Assembly: GCA_030728985.1 (NCBI GenBank)
Contig: JANQYI010000006.1
Location: 7,847-41,710 of the forward strand
Origin: Burkholderiaceae bacterium
GTDB taxonomy: Bacteria > Pseudomonadota > Gammaproteobacteria > Burkholderiales > Burkholderiaceae_B
Direction of reading: 5' to 3'
Length of the DNA stretch: 33,864 bases
How positions within the stretch are numbered: the stretch's first letter is position 1; every line of letters starts with the position of its first letter. The notes beneath the pieces are model-generated. The model saw nothing but the letters and a program-made list of their open reading frames with translations. It ran no database searches and had not been told where the DNA came from. The translations under genes and the position numbers were made by a program. This document shows, piece by piece, positions 11,750 to 20,594 of this stretch.

Positions 11750-12556
11750 GTGTGGAACGAAGCTCGTACGATCAACCGACTTGCCAACACCCTTGCGGTG
11801 CTGGCAGTGCTGGCCATGCTGGCCGGGGGGATCTATTGGCTGATCCAGCGACCACAGTTCGAATTACAAGCGATCGAGATCGAGCCCGCCCCAAATTCGA
11901 CCCTGCATTACGTGACGCCAGCGAGTATTCAAAACGCGATTTCCGGCAATTTGACGGGCAATTTCTTTACGATCAATCTAACGGATGCGCAGAGCGTCTT
12001 CGAAGAAACGCCTTGGGTGCGCTCGGCGTCCGTCCGTCGTATTTGGCCCAACGCGATTCGCGTCACGATCGAAGAGCAGCAACCGCTTGCGCTTTGGAAC
12101 GACAGTCAGATGATCAACACCTGGGGTCAGGTTTTTACCGTGAACCAGGGCGAGTTGGACGACGAGGTGGTTTTGCCACAGTTCGAAGGCCCCGAGGGCA
12201 AGGAAGGTCTGGTCGTCGATCGTTATGCCGAGCTCGCGCGTTGGTTCGCGCCTTTGGATGTGACGGTCCGCAAGCTTTCGCTCAGCGATCGCTTGGCTTG
12301 GCAGGTCACGCTCTCGAACGGTATGACGTTGGCGCTCGGTCGCGACCCGGGTGCCGATGCGCCGGTTGCTCAGGGTGGGATACCAGGCGCTTTGCCCTTT
12401 GCGGATCGTATTCAACGGTTTGTGCAGGCCTTGCCCCAGGCAACTCAAAAAATTGGAGATCGAGTGGTGACACACGCCGATCTTCGCTACCCCAACGGTT
12501 TTGCACTGACACTTGCAGCCTTACCCGAAAACCCTCAACTCAAAAAGAAACGATAA
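11750..12556 (+). CDS. ftsQ: Cell division protein FtsQ
   Basis: FtsQ is a bitopic membrane protein that connects early divisome parts to FtsL/FtsB. The 268-residue protein has a short cytoplasmic N-terminus, one hydrophobic segment at about residues 14-31, and then a periplasmic POTRA-like domain. Recognisable pieces are the stretch FETPWVRSASVRRIWPNAIRV-like (here EETPWVRS then RRIWPNAIRV) and NTWGQVF, both typical of FtsQ. The start is GTG; a GCGGAG ribosome site lies about 6 bases upstream. The ftsA start follows the stop after 4 bases. Confidence 0.93.
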   Translation: MWNEARTINRLANTLAVLAVLAMLAGGIYWLIQRPQFELQAIEIEPAPNSTLHYVTPASIQNAISGNLTGNFFTINLTDAQSVFEETPWVRSASVRRIWPNAIRVTIEEQQPLALWNDSQMINTWGQVFTVNQGELDDEVVLPQFEGPEGKEGLVVDRYAELARWFAPLDVTVRKLSLSDRLAWQVTLSNGMTLALGRDPGADAPVAQGGIPGALPFADRIQRFVQALPQATQKIGDRVVTHADLRYPNGFALTLAALPENPQLKKKR

Positions 12557-12560
12557 CGCC

Positions 12561-13787
12561 ATGACCCGTGACATCAAGGATCTGATCGTCGCCCTCGATA
12601 TCGGCACCAGCAAAGTGGTTGCTGTCGTCGCCGAGGTATTGCCCGAGGGACGCTTTGAAGTGCTTGGCTTGGGCCAGCATGAGTCCCGAGGCATGCGCAA
12701 AGGAGTCGTCGTCAATATTGAAACGACGGTCAACTCCATCCAGCGCGCCCTCGAAGAAGCTGAACTGATGGCGGATTGCAAAATTCGCGACGTCTACACC
12801 GGTATAGCGGGTAGCCATATCCGCAGCTTCAATTCAAGCGGTATGGTGGCCGTCAAAGACAAGGAAGTCACGGCGACGGATGTCGCGCGTGTGATCGAAA
12901 CGGCGAAGGCGGTGAATATCCCGACGGACCAACAAGTCCTCCATGTCCTGACTCAAGAGTTTATCGTGGATGGGCAAGAGGATATTCGCGAGCCCATCGG
13001 CATGAGTGGCTTGCGCCTTGAGGTCAAAGTGCACATTGTCACGGGTGCCGTGAGTGCGGCGCAGAACATCGTGAAATGTGTGCGTCGCTGCGGTTTGGAG
13101 GTGCAGGATTTGATCTTGCAACCTTTGGCTTCCAGCCTCGCTTGCTTGACGGCAGACGAAAAAGAACTCGGTGTCGTGTTGGTCGATATAGGGGGCGGAA
13201 CGACGGATGTCGCGATCTATACGGGTGGCGCGATTCGCCACACGGCGGTGTTGCCGATTGCTGGCGACCAGATCACCAGTGATATCGCGGCGATGTTGCG
13301 TACGCCCACGCCGGATGCCGAAGACATCAAATTACGTTTCGGCGTGGCGAAACAAGTGCTCGCGAGTCCGGACGAAGTCGTCGAAGTGCCTGGACTTGGA
13401 GACCGTGGTCCTCGACAGGTTAAACGTCAGGCGCTTGGCGCGGTAATCGAGCCACGGGTCGAAGAGTTATTTGGCTTGGTGCAACAAGTGATCCGTGAGT
13501 CTGGCTATGAGGATTTATTGTCCTCCGGTGTGGTCCTGACAGGCGGATCTTCGATGATGCCTGGTATGGTCGAGCTCGCCGAAGATGTGTTTTTAAAGCC
13601 CGTGCGCGTAGCGGTGCCGGAGTATGACGGGAGCTTGGCGGATGTGATGCGCAGTCCCCGTTTTGCGACGGTCATGGGCTTGTTGGGCGAGGCAAGAATG
13701 CAGCGCTTGCGTGGTCGTAAATTTACGCAGCAGTCGGGAAGTTTTAAGGCTATTTTGGCCCGGATGAAAGAGTGGTTTATGCAATGA
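12561..13787 (+). CDS. ftsA: Cell division protein FtsA
   Basis: FtsA is an actin-like ATPase that tethers FtsZ filaments to the membrane. From the ATG at 12561 the protein is 408 residues and begins MTRDIKDLIVALDIGTSK, the phosphate-1 motif of the actin fold. A second nucleotide motif, VDIGGGTTDVAIY, and LTGGSSMMPG follow. The C-terminus (RMKEWFMQ) looks like the amphipathic membrane-targeting helix. An ORF open from 12513 would add 16 residues overlapping ftsQ and is unlikely. No clear Shine-Dalgarno site precedes the ATG, so FtsA may depend on coupling to ftsQ. Confidence 0.95.
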   Translation: MTRDIKDLIVALDIGTSKVVAVVAEVLPEGRFEVLGLGQHESRGMRKGVVVNIETTVNSIQRALEEAELMADCKIRDVYTGIAGSHIRSFNSSGMVAVKDKEVTATDVARVIETAKAVNIPTDQQVLHVLTQEFIVDGQEDIREPIGMSGLRLEVKVHIVTGAVSAAQNIVKCVRRCGLEVQDLILQPLASSLACLTADEKELGVVLVDIGGGTTDVAIYTGGAIRHTAVLPIAGDQITSDIAAMLRTPTPDAEDIKLRFGVAKQVLASPDEVVEVPGLGDRGPRQVKRQALGAVIEPRVEELFGLVQQVIRESGYEDLLSSGVVLTGGSSMMPGMVELAEDVFLKPVRVAVPEYDGSLADVMRSPRFATVMGLLGEARMQRLRGRKFTQQSGSFKAILARMKEWFMQ

Positions 13788-13788
13788 A

Positions 13789-13808
13789 TTGATGTCTTAG
13801 GACATCAA
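13789..13808 (+). other. Perfect hairpin right after ftsA
   Basis: TTGATGTC and GACATCAA form a perfect 8-bp stem around the loop TTAG, beginning one base after the ftsA stop. No T tract follows, so it is not a classic intrinsic terminator. It could be a processing or stabilising structure in the ftsA-ftsZ mRNA, or part of an attenuation system with the small ORF that follows. Confidence 0.6.
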
Positions 13809-13826
13809 ACAAGTCGAGGAGCAAAG

Positions 13827-13910
13827 ATGCGAATCGGCTTGAGGTGGAGACGTTTCAAGCCCGGTGCGGACGCAGTCGGCAGCGAGTTTGAGACGATTTC
13901 TAAAACGTAG
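13827..13910 (+). CDS. Candidate 27-residue small ORF ahead of ftsZ
   Basis: A short ORF between ftsA and ftsZ starts with ATG at 13827 and ends with TAG at 13908-13910. It is preceded by GAGGAG at 13816-13821, an almost ideal Shine-Dalgarno site with 5-base spacing and better than the one for ftsA. The product begins MRIGLRWRRFK, is strongly basic in its first third, and ends ETISKT. I recognise no family. It could be a leader peptide whose translation changes the fold of the RNA before ftsZ, a real small protein, or chance. Conservation across relatives is the main missing evidence. Confidence 0.35.
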   Translation: MRIGLRWRRFKPGADAVGSEFETISKT

Positions 13911-13927
13911 TTTGGGGAATTTAGAAA
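13897..13927 (+). other. Inverted repeat before ftsZ
   Basis: TTTCTAAA (13897-13904) and TTTAGAAA (13920-13927) form an 8-bp stem with a 15-base loop, about 20 bases ahead of the ftsZ ribosome site. The left arm lies within the last codons of the 27-codon ORF, so ribosomes on that ORF would open the stem. The right arm partly overlaps GAAACG (13924-13929), which can pair instead with CGTTTC at 13851-13856. It could also be a protein-binding site on DNA. Confidence 0.4.
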
Positions 13928-13959
13928 CGTTTGTAGTTTAAGACTTGAGGGAGTCAATC

Positions 13960-15117
13960 ATGATGTTTGAAATGTTAGATAACGCCAACAAAGGCACCAT
14001 CATCAAAGTGGTGGGTGTCGGTGGAGCGGGCGGCAATGCCGTCTCGCATATGATTCGTTCCGGTGTACAGGGCGTGGATTTCATTTGCTGCAATACCGAT
14101 GCGCAAGCATTGGCTGCGACAAATGCGCCTGTCCAGATTCGTCTGGGTCGCACCGGTTTAGGCGCTGGCGCCAAGCCTGAGCAGGGTCGCGCAGCGGCCG
14201 AGTTGGCGCGCGAAGAAATTCGCTCGGCTCTCAATGGCGCCAATATGGTGTTCATTACTGCTGGAATGGGTGGCGGCACAGGAACAGGAGCCGGTCCGGT
14301 TGTGGCTGAGGTCGCCAAAGAGTTAGGCATTTTGACGGTGGGTGTCGTCACCAAGCCTTTCTCATTTGAGGGCACAAAGCGCATGAAAATGTCGGAAGAC
14401 GGCATCAATGAGCTGTCCAAGTCCGTACATTCGCTGATCGTGGTGTTGAATGAAAACCTGTACGAGTTGATGGACGAGGATGCCACACAGGCAGATTGTT
14501 TCAAGGCGGCGGATGACGTCTTGCATAACGCTTGCGCAGGTATCGCCGAGATTATCAACGTCGAGGGTAACGTCAACGTTGACTTTGAGGACGTCAAGAC
14601 CATTATGGGCGAGCAAGGTCAGGCGATGCTGGGCACTGCGATGGCCTCCGGTCCGGACCGTGCCAAGGTTGCAGCAGAGCAAGCTGTGGCATGTCCGCTG
14701 CTGGAAGGTGTCAATTTGAACGGCGCGCGCGGTGTGTTGGTCAACATCACCGCAAGCAGCTCGCTCAAGATGAAAGAAACACGCGCCATCATGGATCACA
14801 TCAGTGGCTTCGCCGCTCCTGAAGCCACTGTGATCTTTGGTACGGCGTATGACGACTCGATGGGCGACAACCTGCGCGTGACGGTTGTAGCGACTGGTCT
14901 GGGTCGGGCTCAGAGCCGTCCTATCCTGGTGTCTGAACCCATGGAGATGCAGCGCACGGGGACTGACAACATGCTTGTCGGCAATAGTCAGGATATGGGT
15001 GTGCCCTCTGTGTTGCGTAACCCACGCACACAGGCCAGCGCTCAAGTACGCGCCCTGGAGACATCTGGAATGGAGCACTACGACATTCCGGCTTTCTTGC
15101 GTCGTCAGGCCGACTGA
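13960..15117 (+). CDS. ftsZ: Cell division tubulin homologue FtsZ
   Basis: FtsZ is the GTPase that forms the Z ring. I start it at the ATG at 13960, because AGGGAG at 13948-13953 sits 6 bases upstream; a TTG at 13945 would add five residues and place that site inside the gene. The protein is 385 residues. The tubulin signature GGGTGTG is at 104-110, and the T7-loop region NVDFEDVK and NLNGARGVLVNIT are present. After a short linker of about 50 residues it ends in the conserved peptide DIPAFLRRQAD, which binds FtsA and ZipA-type partners. It is the last gene of the dcw cluster: two hairpins follow. Confidence 0.97.
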   Translation: MMFEMLDNANKGTIIKVVGVGGAGGNAVSHMIRSGVQGVDFICCNTDAQALAATNAPVQIRLGRTGLGAGAKPEQGRAAAELAREEIRSALNGANMVFITAGMGGGTGTGAGPVVAEVAKELGILTVGVVTKPFSFEGTKRMKMSEDGINELSKSVHSLIVVLNENLYELMDEDATQADCFKAADDVLHNACAGIAEIINVEGNVNVDFEDVKTIMGEQGQAMLGTAMASGPDRAKVAAEQAVACPLLEGVNLNGARGVLVNITASSSLKMKETRAIMDHISGFAAPEATVIFGTAYDDSMGDNLRVTVVATGLGRAQSRPILVSEPMEMQRTGTDNMLVGNSQDMGVPSVLRNPRTQASAQVRALETSGMEHYDIPAFLRRQAD

Positions 15118-15142
15118 TCGTCTAAGCGTCTGACTCCCTATG

Positions 15143-15168
15143 CCGGAGGCCTCGATTGAGGTTTCCGG
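15143..15168 (+). terminator. First hairpin after ftsZ
   Basis: CCGGAGGCCTC and GAGGTTTCCGG pair over 11 positions (two of them G-U) around the loop GATT, starting 25 bases after the ftsZ stop. It is followed only by TTTCG, so termination may be weak by itself, but the position fits the end of the dcw transcript. Confidence 0.55.
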
Positions 15169-15171
15169 TTT

Positions 15172-15200
15172 CGCACCCGGTCTTCCCCAGCCCGGGTGCG
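15172..15200 (+). terminator. Second hairpin after ftsZ
   Basis: CGCACCCGG and CCGGGTGCG form a perfect 9-bp GC-rich stem with an 11-base loop, three bases after the first hairpin. The downstream bases (TTGTCGTCTCTGTTTT) are moderately T-rich. Together the pair looks like a tandem terminator between ftsZ and lpxC. Confidence 0.55.
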
Positions 15201-15241
15201 TTGTCGTCTCTGTTTTGCAGTGCAATAATCATCAAAAGCGG

Positions 15242-15247
15242 TACAAT
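15242..15247 (+). promoter_or_regulatory. Candidate -10 box for lpxC
   Basis: TACAAT matches the sigma70 -10 consensus at five of six bases and lies 32 bases before the lpxC start, after both terminator-like hairpins. A TTGCAG at 15215-15220 would be a good -35, but the spacer would be 21 bases, too long. The box is plausible but the -35 is unresolved. Confidence 0.35.
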
Positions 15248-15279
15248 GGTCCTGTTTTTAGAGGAACTAATTTCGACTT

Positions 15280-16203
15280 ATGTTTCGCCAACGCACGCTT
15301 AAAAACCTTGTCAAGACCACTGGGGTCGGCCTTCATTCGGGCCGCCGAGTCGAGTTGACGCTGCGCCCAGCGGCGCCTGATACAGGGATTGTCTTTCATC
15401 GGGTCGATTTGCCCGAGGTCGTCGATATCCCTGCGCAGGCCGCGATGGTGCGAGATACGCGTATGGCTTCCGTGCTTGGAGAGGGCGTGGGTCGAGTGTC
15501 AACAGTCGAGCATCTGATGTCAGCCCTCGCGGGCTTAGGGATCGATAATCTTCACATTGATTTGACCGCCGAAGAAGTCCCGATCATGGACGGCAGTGCG
15601 GCGACGTTCATTTATTTATTGCGCTCGGCGGGACTCGAGGAACAAAACGCACCCAAGAAGTTTTTGCGCGTCCTCAAAACCATCGAAGTCAGCGAGGGCG
15701 AGGGCGCTCAGGCCAAATGGGCCCGTCTTGAGCCGCATGATGGTTTTGCCCTGGCGTTCTCCATTGATTTTAGTCATCCAGCGATAAATTCGACGGCCAA
15801 CTTCGCCGAAATTGATTTTGCGACGCAGTCCTATGTCAAAGAAATTGCGCGCGCGCGAACTTTTGGTTTTGTCAACGAAGTCGAGACTTTGCGTTCAATG
15901 GGTTTGGCCCGTGGCGGCAGCCTCGATAACGCCATCGTGATGGATGAATATCGCGTCCTAAACACCGACGGTCTGCGTTACGACGATGAGTTCGTCAAAC
16001 ATAAAATTCTAGATGCGGTCGGCGATCTTTATTTGATCGGCAACCCTCTCGTTGCGCGCTATGTGGCATGCAAATCAGGTCATGCGCTCAATAATCAGCT
16101 GGCGTTGAGTTTGCTTGCGCAAAAAGACGCATGGGAGATCGTTACTTATGGCTCTCAGGCTGAGGCGCCTGCTGCGTATCAGCAGGAGTGGAAGCTGGCG
16201 TAG
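15280..16203 (+). CDS. lpxC: UDP-3-O-acyl-GlcNAc deacetylase LpxC
   Basis: LpxC is the zinc enzyme of the committed step of lipid A synthesis: it removes the N-acetyl group from UDP-3-O-acyl-GlcNAc. Its 307 residues match the usual length. The metal ligands are visible as His78 (in VEHLMSAL), His241 and Asp245 (in [10 protein letters not shown]). The adjacent acid Glu77 and His268 (in GHALNN) complete the active site. GAGGA at 15261-15265 lies rather far (14 bases) from the ATG. The 3' end overlaps the oppositely oriented dciA by 62 bases. FtsH-dependent turnover of LpxC, known in E. coli, cannot be judged here. Confidence 0.96.
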   Translation: MFRQRTLKNLVKTTGVGLHSGRRVELTLRPAAPDTGIVFHRVDLPEVVDIPAQAAMVRDTRMASVLGEGVGRVSTVEHLMSALAGLGIDNLHIDLTAEEVPIMDGSAATFIYLLRSAGLEEQNAPKKFLRVLKTIEVSEGEGAQAKWARLEPHDGFALAFSIDFSHPAINSTANFAEIDFATQSYVKEIARARTFGFVNEVETLRSMGLARGGSLDNAIVMDEYRVLNTDGLRYDDEFVKHKILDAVGDLYLIGNPLVARYVACKSGHALNNQLALSLLAQKDAWEIVTYGSQAEAPAAYQQEWKLA

Positions 16204-16690
16204 TCGAGGGTTGTGGCTGGTGATGCCTCAGTAGTTTTGCGACGGCATCAGCAAGGGGTCCCGGACGCAGCGCGCAGCTGAGCTCCTCAAAGGCCTTAAG
16301 GTCTTGCGGATCAAGTGCCCGGGCTTCCCTAAGTGGTTTTGCCACCTCTGGCAAACCCAATCCTCCTTGGACCTTTAACTTTATTTCAGTAATGTTCCAG
16401 CCCGCAGTTTGCATGTGGGCAGTCACACGCGGCGCTAATTGACGGAACTTTGCGGCAAACGCAGCACTCGAAACCGTGAGTGTCAAGACGTGGTTGTCGA
16501 GCTTGACGACTTCGAACGCGCTACGCATATTAGGTGGCAGCGCACCAACAACGGCACGTCGCATGTTGAGATGCATTTGAGCGGTCGCCAGAACATTGGC
16601 TGACTGTGAGTCGTGACCCAGCCACCCGATTAAATGGGTGCTGCCAGTTTGCCCAGAAGGGCGTGAGCGGCGAGGTGGGGGCGCGACCAT
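16142..16690 (-). CDS. dciA: DUF721/DciA family helicase loader
   Basis: The 182-residue product carries the DUF721 core: a segment around [15 protein letters not shown], followed by [19 protein letters not shown], where the RQLAP element is typical of the family. DciA proteins bind the replicative helicase DnaB and assist its loading in bacteria that lack DnaC. The tail after about residue 150 is Pro/Thr/Gln-rich and likely disordered. Position supports the call: in Pseudomonas aeruginosa the DciA gene also lies between lpxC and secA. The start is 17 bases from the divergent M23 gene and has no obvious Shine-Dalgarno site. Its last 62 bases are antisense to the end of lpxC. Confidence 0.8.
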   Translation of the reverse strand: MVAPPPRRSRPSGQTGSTHLIGWLGHDSQSANVLATAQMHLNMRRAVVGALPPNMRSAFEVVKLDNHVLTLTVSSAAFAAKFRQLAPRVTAHMQTAGWNITEIKLKVQGGLGLPEVAKPLREARALDPQDLKAFEELSCALRPGPLADAVAKLLRHHQPQPSTTPASTPADTQQAPQPESHK

Positions 16691-16707
16691 AGGGAAAGGA
16701 TTGATTG

Positions 16708-17709
16708 ATGAAGTTCGTGATTATGCCTTCACGGCAGGGGCAGTATCCACCCATTACGGTGAGTGTAAGCCGATTGATCCTGATCGTCGGTCTTTTATTT
16801 GTGGGGGCATTCGTGGCGGGCGCGGCATTGCAGCGCCTGGTGTGGACAGTACAGCCTGAGACACTGCCCGTGCGACCGCTCCCAATGGCGTTGTCCACGC
16901 CGGCTCTTTCATCTACCGTGCCTGATGCGCAAGCAATGCGTTTACTTGCGACCAAGGTCGGTGAGTTGCAGGCTACTGTCGCGCGACTTGACGGTTTGGG
17001 GCAACGAGTGGCTAAGGTCGCAGGTCTGCCTACCCAGGATGTGACGATTGTGCCGGAATTGCCAGAGGCGACTTTTGTGCTGGACGATCTTTGGGTGCCC
17101 GCATCCGCGTCGAATACCCCGCCACTCGCGCAACTCGAGGGCGAATTAGGATGGCTGCAAAAAAGTCTGTCGAAACAAGGCGATTATTTGTCGATGCTGG
17201 ATTTGGCGGTGACCCAACAAGCTGCGACAGCCGCTCGCTTGCCGACCGCGATGCCGATCGAGTCTTATCCGTACCTTAGCTCCTCTTACGGCTGGCGCCG
17301 TAATCCGTTTAATGGCCAAATGAGCATGCACGAGGGCCTGGACTTTAGCGCGCCGCATGGCACTCCAATTCGCGCGGCGGCAGGTGGTGTCGTGAGAACG
17401 GTGACGGTGCATCGCGGTTACGGCAATATGGTGGAGGTCGACCATGGAGAAGGGTTGATGACACGCTACGCGCATGCAAAGACTATCTTAGTTAAAGAGG
17501 GCGAGGTGGTCACGCGCGGGCAAATGATCGCGCGCGTGGGGTCAACAGGCCTGTCGACGGGCCCGCATTTGCATTTTGAAGTCAGAAAAGACGATAAGCC
17601 CCTCGATCCACGCGCTTTTTTAGCGGGACAACCGATGGCTGAGTCCGTGGCGAGCGCGCGTTCCATAACCGGGTCATCCTCGGTGACATGGCGGCCGCGC
17701 GTGCGTTAA
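16708..17709 (+). CDS. Membrane-anchored M23 metallopeptidase
   Basis: This is a LytM/M23-type peptidase, a family that cuts peptidoglycan peptide cross-bridges or activates amidases. The 333-residue protein has a short cytoplasmic N-terminus, one hydrophobic helix at about residues 21-43, a middle region of roughly 120 residues with possible coiled coil, and a C-terminal M23 domain from about 190. The zinc motif appears intact: His208 and Asp212 (HEGLD) and HLH at 287-289. It is therefore probably an active enzyme in the periplasm and not an EnvC/NlpD-type activator. I start at the ATG at 16708, since AAGGA at 16696-16700 sits 7 bases upstream; an in-frame TTG lies one codon earlier. Confidence 0.88.
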   Translation: MKFVIMPSRQGQYPPITVSVSRLILIVGLLFVGAFVAGAALQRLVWTVQPETLPVRPLPMALSTPALSSTVPDAQAMRLLATKVGELQATVARLDGLGQRVAKVAGLPTQDVTIVPELPEATFVLDDLWVPASASNTPPLAQLEGELGWLQKSLSKQGDYLSMLDLAVTQQAATAARLPTAMPIESYPYLSSSYGWRRNPFNGQMSMHEGLDFSAPHGTPIRAAAGGVVRTVTVHRGYGNMVEVDHGEGLMTRYAHAKTILVKEGEVVTRGQMIARVGSTGLSTGPHLHFEVRKDDKPLDPRAFLAGQPMAESVASARSITGSSSVTWRPRVR

Positions 17710-17725
17710 ACTCTAAGGCTTATTC

Positions 17726-17738
17726 GGCAGTCTCTGCC
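17726..17738 (+). terminator. Weak hairpin after the M23 gene
   Basis: GGCAG and CTGCC form a 5-bp stem with a TCT loop, followed by TTAACACTTTCTT. It lies 16 bases after the M23 stop and 60 bases before secA. The stem is short, so any terminator effect would be partial. Confidence 0.25.
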
Positions 17739-17798
17739 TTAACACTTTCTTAGTCGTGCTCGCGTGCAGTTGCGCAGGTTCGAACAGGTCCATCACGC

Positions 17799-20558
17799 AT
17801 GCTCTCTTTAATCAAAAAAATCTTCGGTAGCCGCAATGATCGTACTCTCAAACAATTGAGACGGCAGGTCGCGCATATCAATGTTCTTGAGCCCCAGATG
17901 CAGGCATTGTCTGATGCAGAGTTGCGCGCGAAAACGGATGATTTTCGAGGGCGCCTTCAAGCGGGAACCAAGCTTGATGCCTTGTTGCCCGAAGCTTTTG
18001 CCGTCGTGCGCGAGGCCAGCGTGCGTGTGTTCGGGATGCGGCATTTCGATGTGCAGCTGATCGGTGGAATGGTATTGCACAGCGGAAAAATTGCCGAGAT
18101 GAGAACGGGGGAAGGCAAGACGTTGATGGCCACCTTGCCGGTTTACCTGAACGCCTTGACTGAGCGAGGCGTGCATGTGGTCACGGTCAACGATTATTTG
18201 GCGCGACGCGATGCAGTTTGGATGGGGCGTCTCTACAACTTTTTAGGGCTGTCCGTGGGGGTGGTGGTGCCTCAGCAAGACAATGAAGAAAAAATTGCCG
18301 CCTACCGTGCTGACATCACCTATGGCACGAACAACGAATTCGGCTTTGACTATCTGCGCGACAACATGGAACATCGTGCGGAGGATCGCCGTCAGCGCGC
18401 GCTGGTATTCGCCATCGTCGACGAGGTTGACTCGATTTTGATTGATGAGGCGCGAACCCCCTTGATCATCTCGGGGCTGGCCGAAGACCATACCGAGATG
18501 TATATGCGGGTCAATGCCGTTCCGGCGATGCTGCAACGGATGGCCACCGAGCCCAAGCCGCAGGAGCCCGAACCCGAAGGACACTTTTGGGTGGATGAAA
18601 AAAATCATCAGGTTTATCTCTCAGAGTCCGGCCACGAGCGTTCCGAAGAGATTCTGACGGAGTTGGGCATATTGCCGATCGGTCAGTCCCTTTATGAGGC
18701 GCGCAATATTACGCTGATGCATCACCTGATGGCGGCATTGCGCGCGCACAATCTTTTCCATCGCGACCAGCACTATGTGGTGCAAGAAGGCGAGGTGGTG
18801 ATTGTCGATGAGTTCACGGGTCGTCTGATGGCCGGACGTCGTTGGTCCGATGGTCTGCATCAAGCGGTCGAAGCCAAAGAAGGCGTGCAAATTCAAAACG
18901 AAAATCAGACCATGGCGTCGATTACGTTCCAAAATTACTTTCGTATGTACGAAAAGCTTGCCGGCATGACGGGAACGGCCGATACAGAGGCTTTCGAGTT
19001 TCAGGAAATTTACGGACTTGAAACCGTCATTGTGCCCACCAATCGTCCCATGGTGCGTGCCGATCAGAACGATCAGATTTTTAAAACGGCAGGCGAAAAA
19101 TTCAATGCGATCCTCGAAGATATTCGCGACTGCCAGCAGCGCGGTCAGCCGGTGCTCGTGGGCACAACCAGCATTGAAAACTCCGAATTGCTCTCTGGCT
19201 TGCTAGATAAGGCTGGTTTGCGTCACGAAGTGCTCAATGCCAAACAGCACGCTCGAGAAGCGGAGATCGTGGCCCAAGCGGGAAAGCCAGGCAACATCAC
19301 GATCGCGACCAACATGGCGGGCCGCGGTACGGATATCGTATTGGGCGGCAGCATCGAAAAAATCATTGAGAACGTACGTGAAAACGAAGCGTTGAGCGAG
19401 GCAGATAAGTCCGCCCAGATCGAGACGATCCGTGCGCAATGGTTGCCGGCCAATGAACAGGTCAAGGCTGCCGGTGGTTTGCGCATCATCGGCACAGAAC
19501 GTCATGAGTCGCGTCGCATCGACAACCAGTTGCGTGGTCGTGCCGGGCGACAAGGTGACCCGGGTTCTTCTCGTTTCTATTTGTCGCTCGAAGACCCCCT
19601 CATGCGTATTTTTGCGGGTGACCGCGTGAGATCGATCATGGATCGACTCAAGCTACCCGAAGGTGAGCCAATCGAAGCGGGTATGGTGTCGCGCTCCATC
19701 GAGACCGCGCAGCGCAAGGTCGAGGGCCGCAACTTTGACGTACGCAAGCAATTGCTTGAATACGATGATGTCTCCAATGATCAGCGCAAGGTACTTTACG
19801 CACAACGTAACGAAGTGCTCGAAGCGCAATCGATTGCTGAGACGATCGACAATCTGCGCCTTGGTACGTTTACCGACTTGGTGGCCAAATACGTGCCTCC
19901 AGATTCGGTCGAAGAGCAGTGGGATATCGATGCGTTGCAAAAAGTGCTTGAGTCCGATTGGCAACTTAATGTTCCCTTGACGGATTTCTTGCGTGATGCC
20001 AAGAGCGTTTCCGAAGAAGATATCCTCGAGCAGGTACTGCAGGCGGCTCAGGCTGCCTATCAGCAAAAGGTGGAGGCCGTGGGTGCGGAGTCGTGGTCCG
20101 GCTTTGAGCGTTCCATTATGTTGCAAGTGATTGATACGCAATGGCGCGAACATCTCTCTGCATTAGATCACTTGCGTCAGGGCATCCATTTGCGTGGCTA
20201 TGCGCAAAAAAACCCCAAGCAAGAATACAAACGCGAAGCGTTCGAGTTGTTTTCGGGCATGCTTGATCGTGTCCGCGACGACGTGTTGCGTGTTCTCATG
20301 ACGGTGCGGATCCAGACGCAAGAAGAAATCGAGCAAGCAGAGGCAGAAGCCGCCCGTGCCGCTCAAATGCAAAACGTCCAGTATCAGCATACGGATTATG
20401 CCGAGGCGAATTCCGACGAGGGCGAACCCCAGCGCAGAGCTGTTGCCCAAGAGCATCCGGGTACGTTACGCAATGCCGCTCCCAAAATTGGACGTAATGA
20501 TCCGTGCCCTTGCGGCAGTGGCAAGAAGTTTAAACATTGCCACGGTCAGTTAACCTGA
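17799..20558 (+). CDS. secA: Preprotein translocase ATPase SecA
   Basis: SecA drives secretory proteins through SecYEG with ATP. The 919-residue length is typical. The Walker A motif is RTGEGKT with Lys107, the Walker B/DEAD region reads [17 protein letters not shown], and the second nucleotide-binding domain shows [15 protein letters not shown] and the arginine finger region [12 protein letters not shown]. The C-terminal zinc motif is complete (Cys903, Cys905, Cys914, His915), which usually means SecB and lipid binding. An 89-base gap separates it from the M23 gene. No strong Shine-Dalgarno site and no SecM-like ORF are seen upstream. Confidence 0.97.
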   Translation: MLSLIKKIFGSRNDRTLKQLRRQVAHINVLEPQMQALSDAELRAKTDDFRGRLQAGTKLDALLPEAFAVVREASVRVFGMRHFDVQLIGGMVLHSGKIAEMRTGEGKTLMATLPVYLNALTERGVHVVTVNDYLARRDAVWMGRLYNFLGLSVGVVVPQQDNEEKIAAYRADITYGTNNEFGFDYLRDNMEHRAEDRRQRALVFAIVDEVDSILIDEARTPLIISGLAEDHTEMYMRVNAVPAMLQRMATEPKPQEPEPEGHFWVDEKNHQVYLSESGHERSEEILTELGILPIGQSLYEARNITLMHHLMAALRAHNLFHRDQHYVVQEGEVVIVDEFTGRLMAGRRWSDGLHQAVEAKEGVQIQNENQTMASITFQNYFRMYEKLAGMTGTADTEAFEFQEIYGLETVIVPTNRPMVRADQNDQIFKTAGEKFNAILEDIRDCQQRGQPVLVGTTSIENSELLSGLLDKAGLRHEVLNAKQHAREAEIVAQAGKPGNITIATNMAGRGTDIVLGGSIEKIIENVRENEALSEADKSAQIETIRAQWLPANEQVKAAGGLRIIGTERHESRRIDNQLRGRAGRQGDPGSSRFYLSLEDPLMRIFAGDRVRSIMDRLKLPEGEPIEAGMVSRSIETAQRKVEGRNFDVRKQLLEYDDVSNDQRKVLYAQRNEVLEAQSIAETIDNLRLGTFTDLVAKYVPPDSVEEQWDIDALQKVLESDWQLNVPLTDFLRDAKSVSEEDILEQVLQAAQAAYQQKVEAVGAESWSGFERSIMLQVIDTQWREHLSALDHLRQGIHLRGYAQKNPKQEYKREAFELFSGMLDRVRDDVLRVLMTVRIQTQEEIEQAEAEAARAAQMQNVQYQHTDYAEANSDEGEPQRRAVAQEHPGTLRNAAPKIGRNDPCPCGSGKKFKHCHGQLT

Positions 20559-20594
20559 TGATCAACCAGCGGTCTTTGCCCAGAGTGAGTACGC

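Noticed and set aside
11650-12564. A 304-codon + strand ORF over the ddlB end and ftsQ
   Set aside because: It is in another frame of ftsQ, its product is Arg/Ser/Gly-rich without family features, and ftsQ has the proper signatures and ribosome site.
15140-15358. A 72-codon ORF between ftsZ and lpxC
   Set aside because: It runs through both hairpins and into lpxC in another frame and has no ribosome site.
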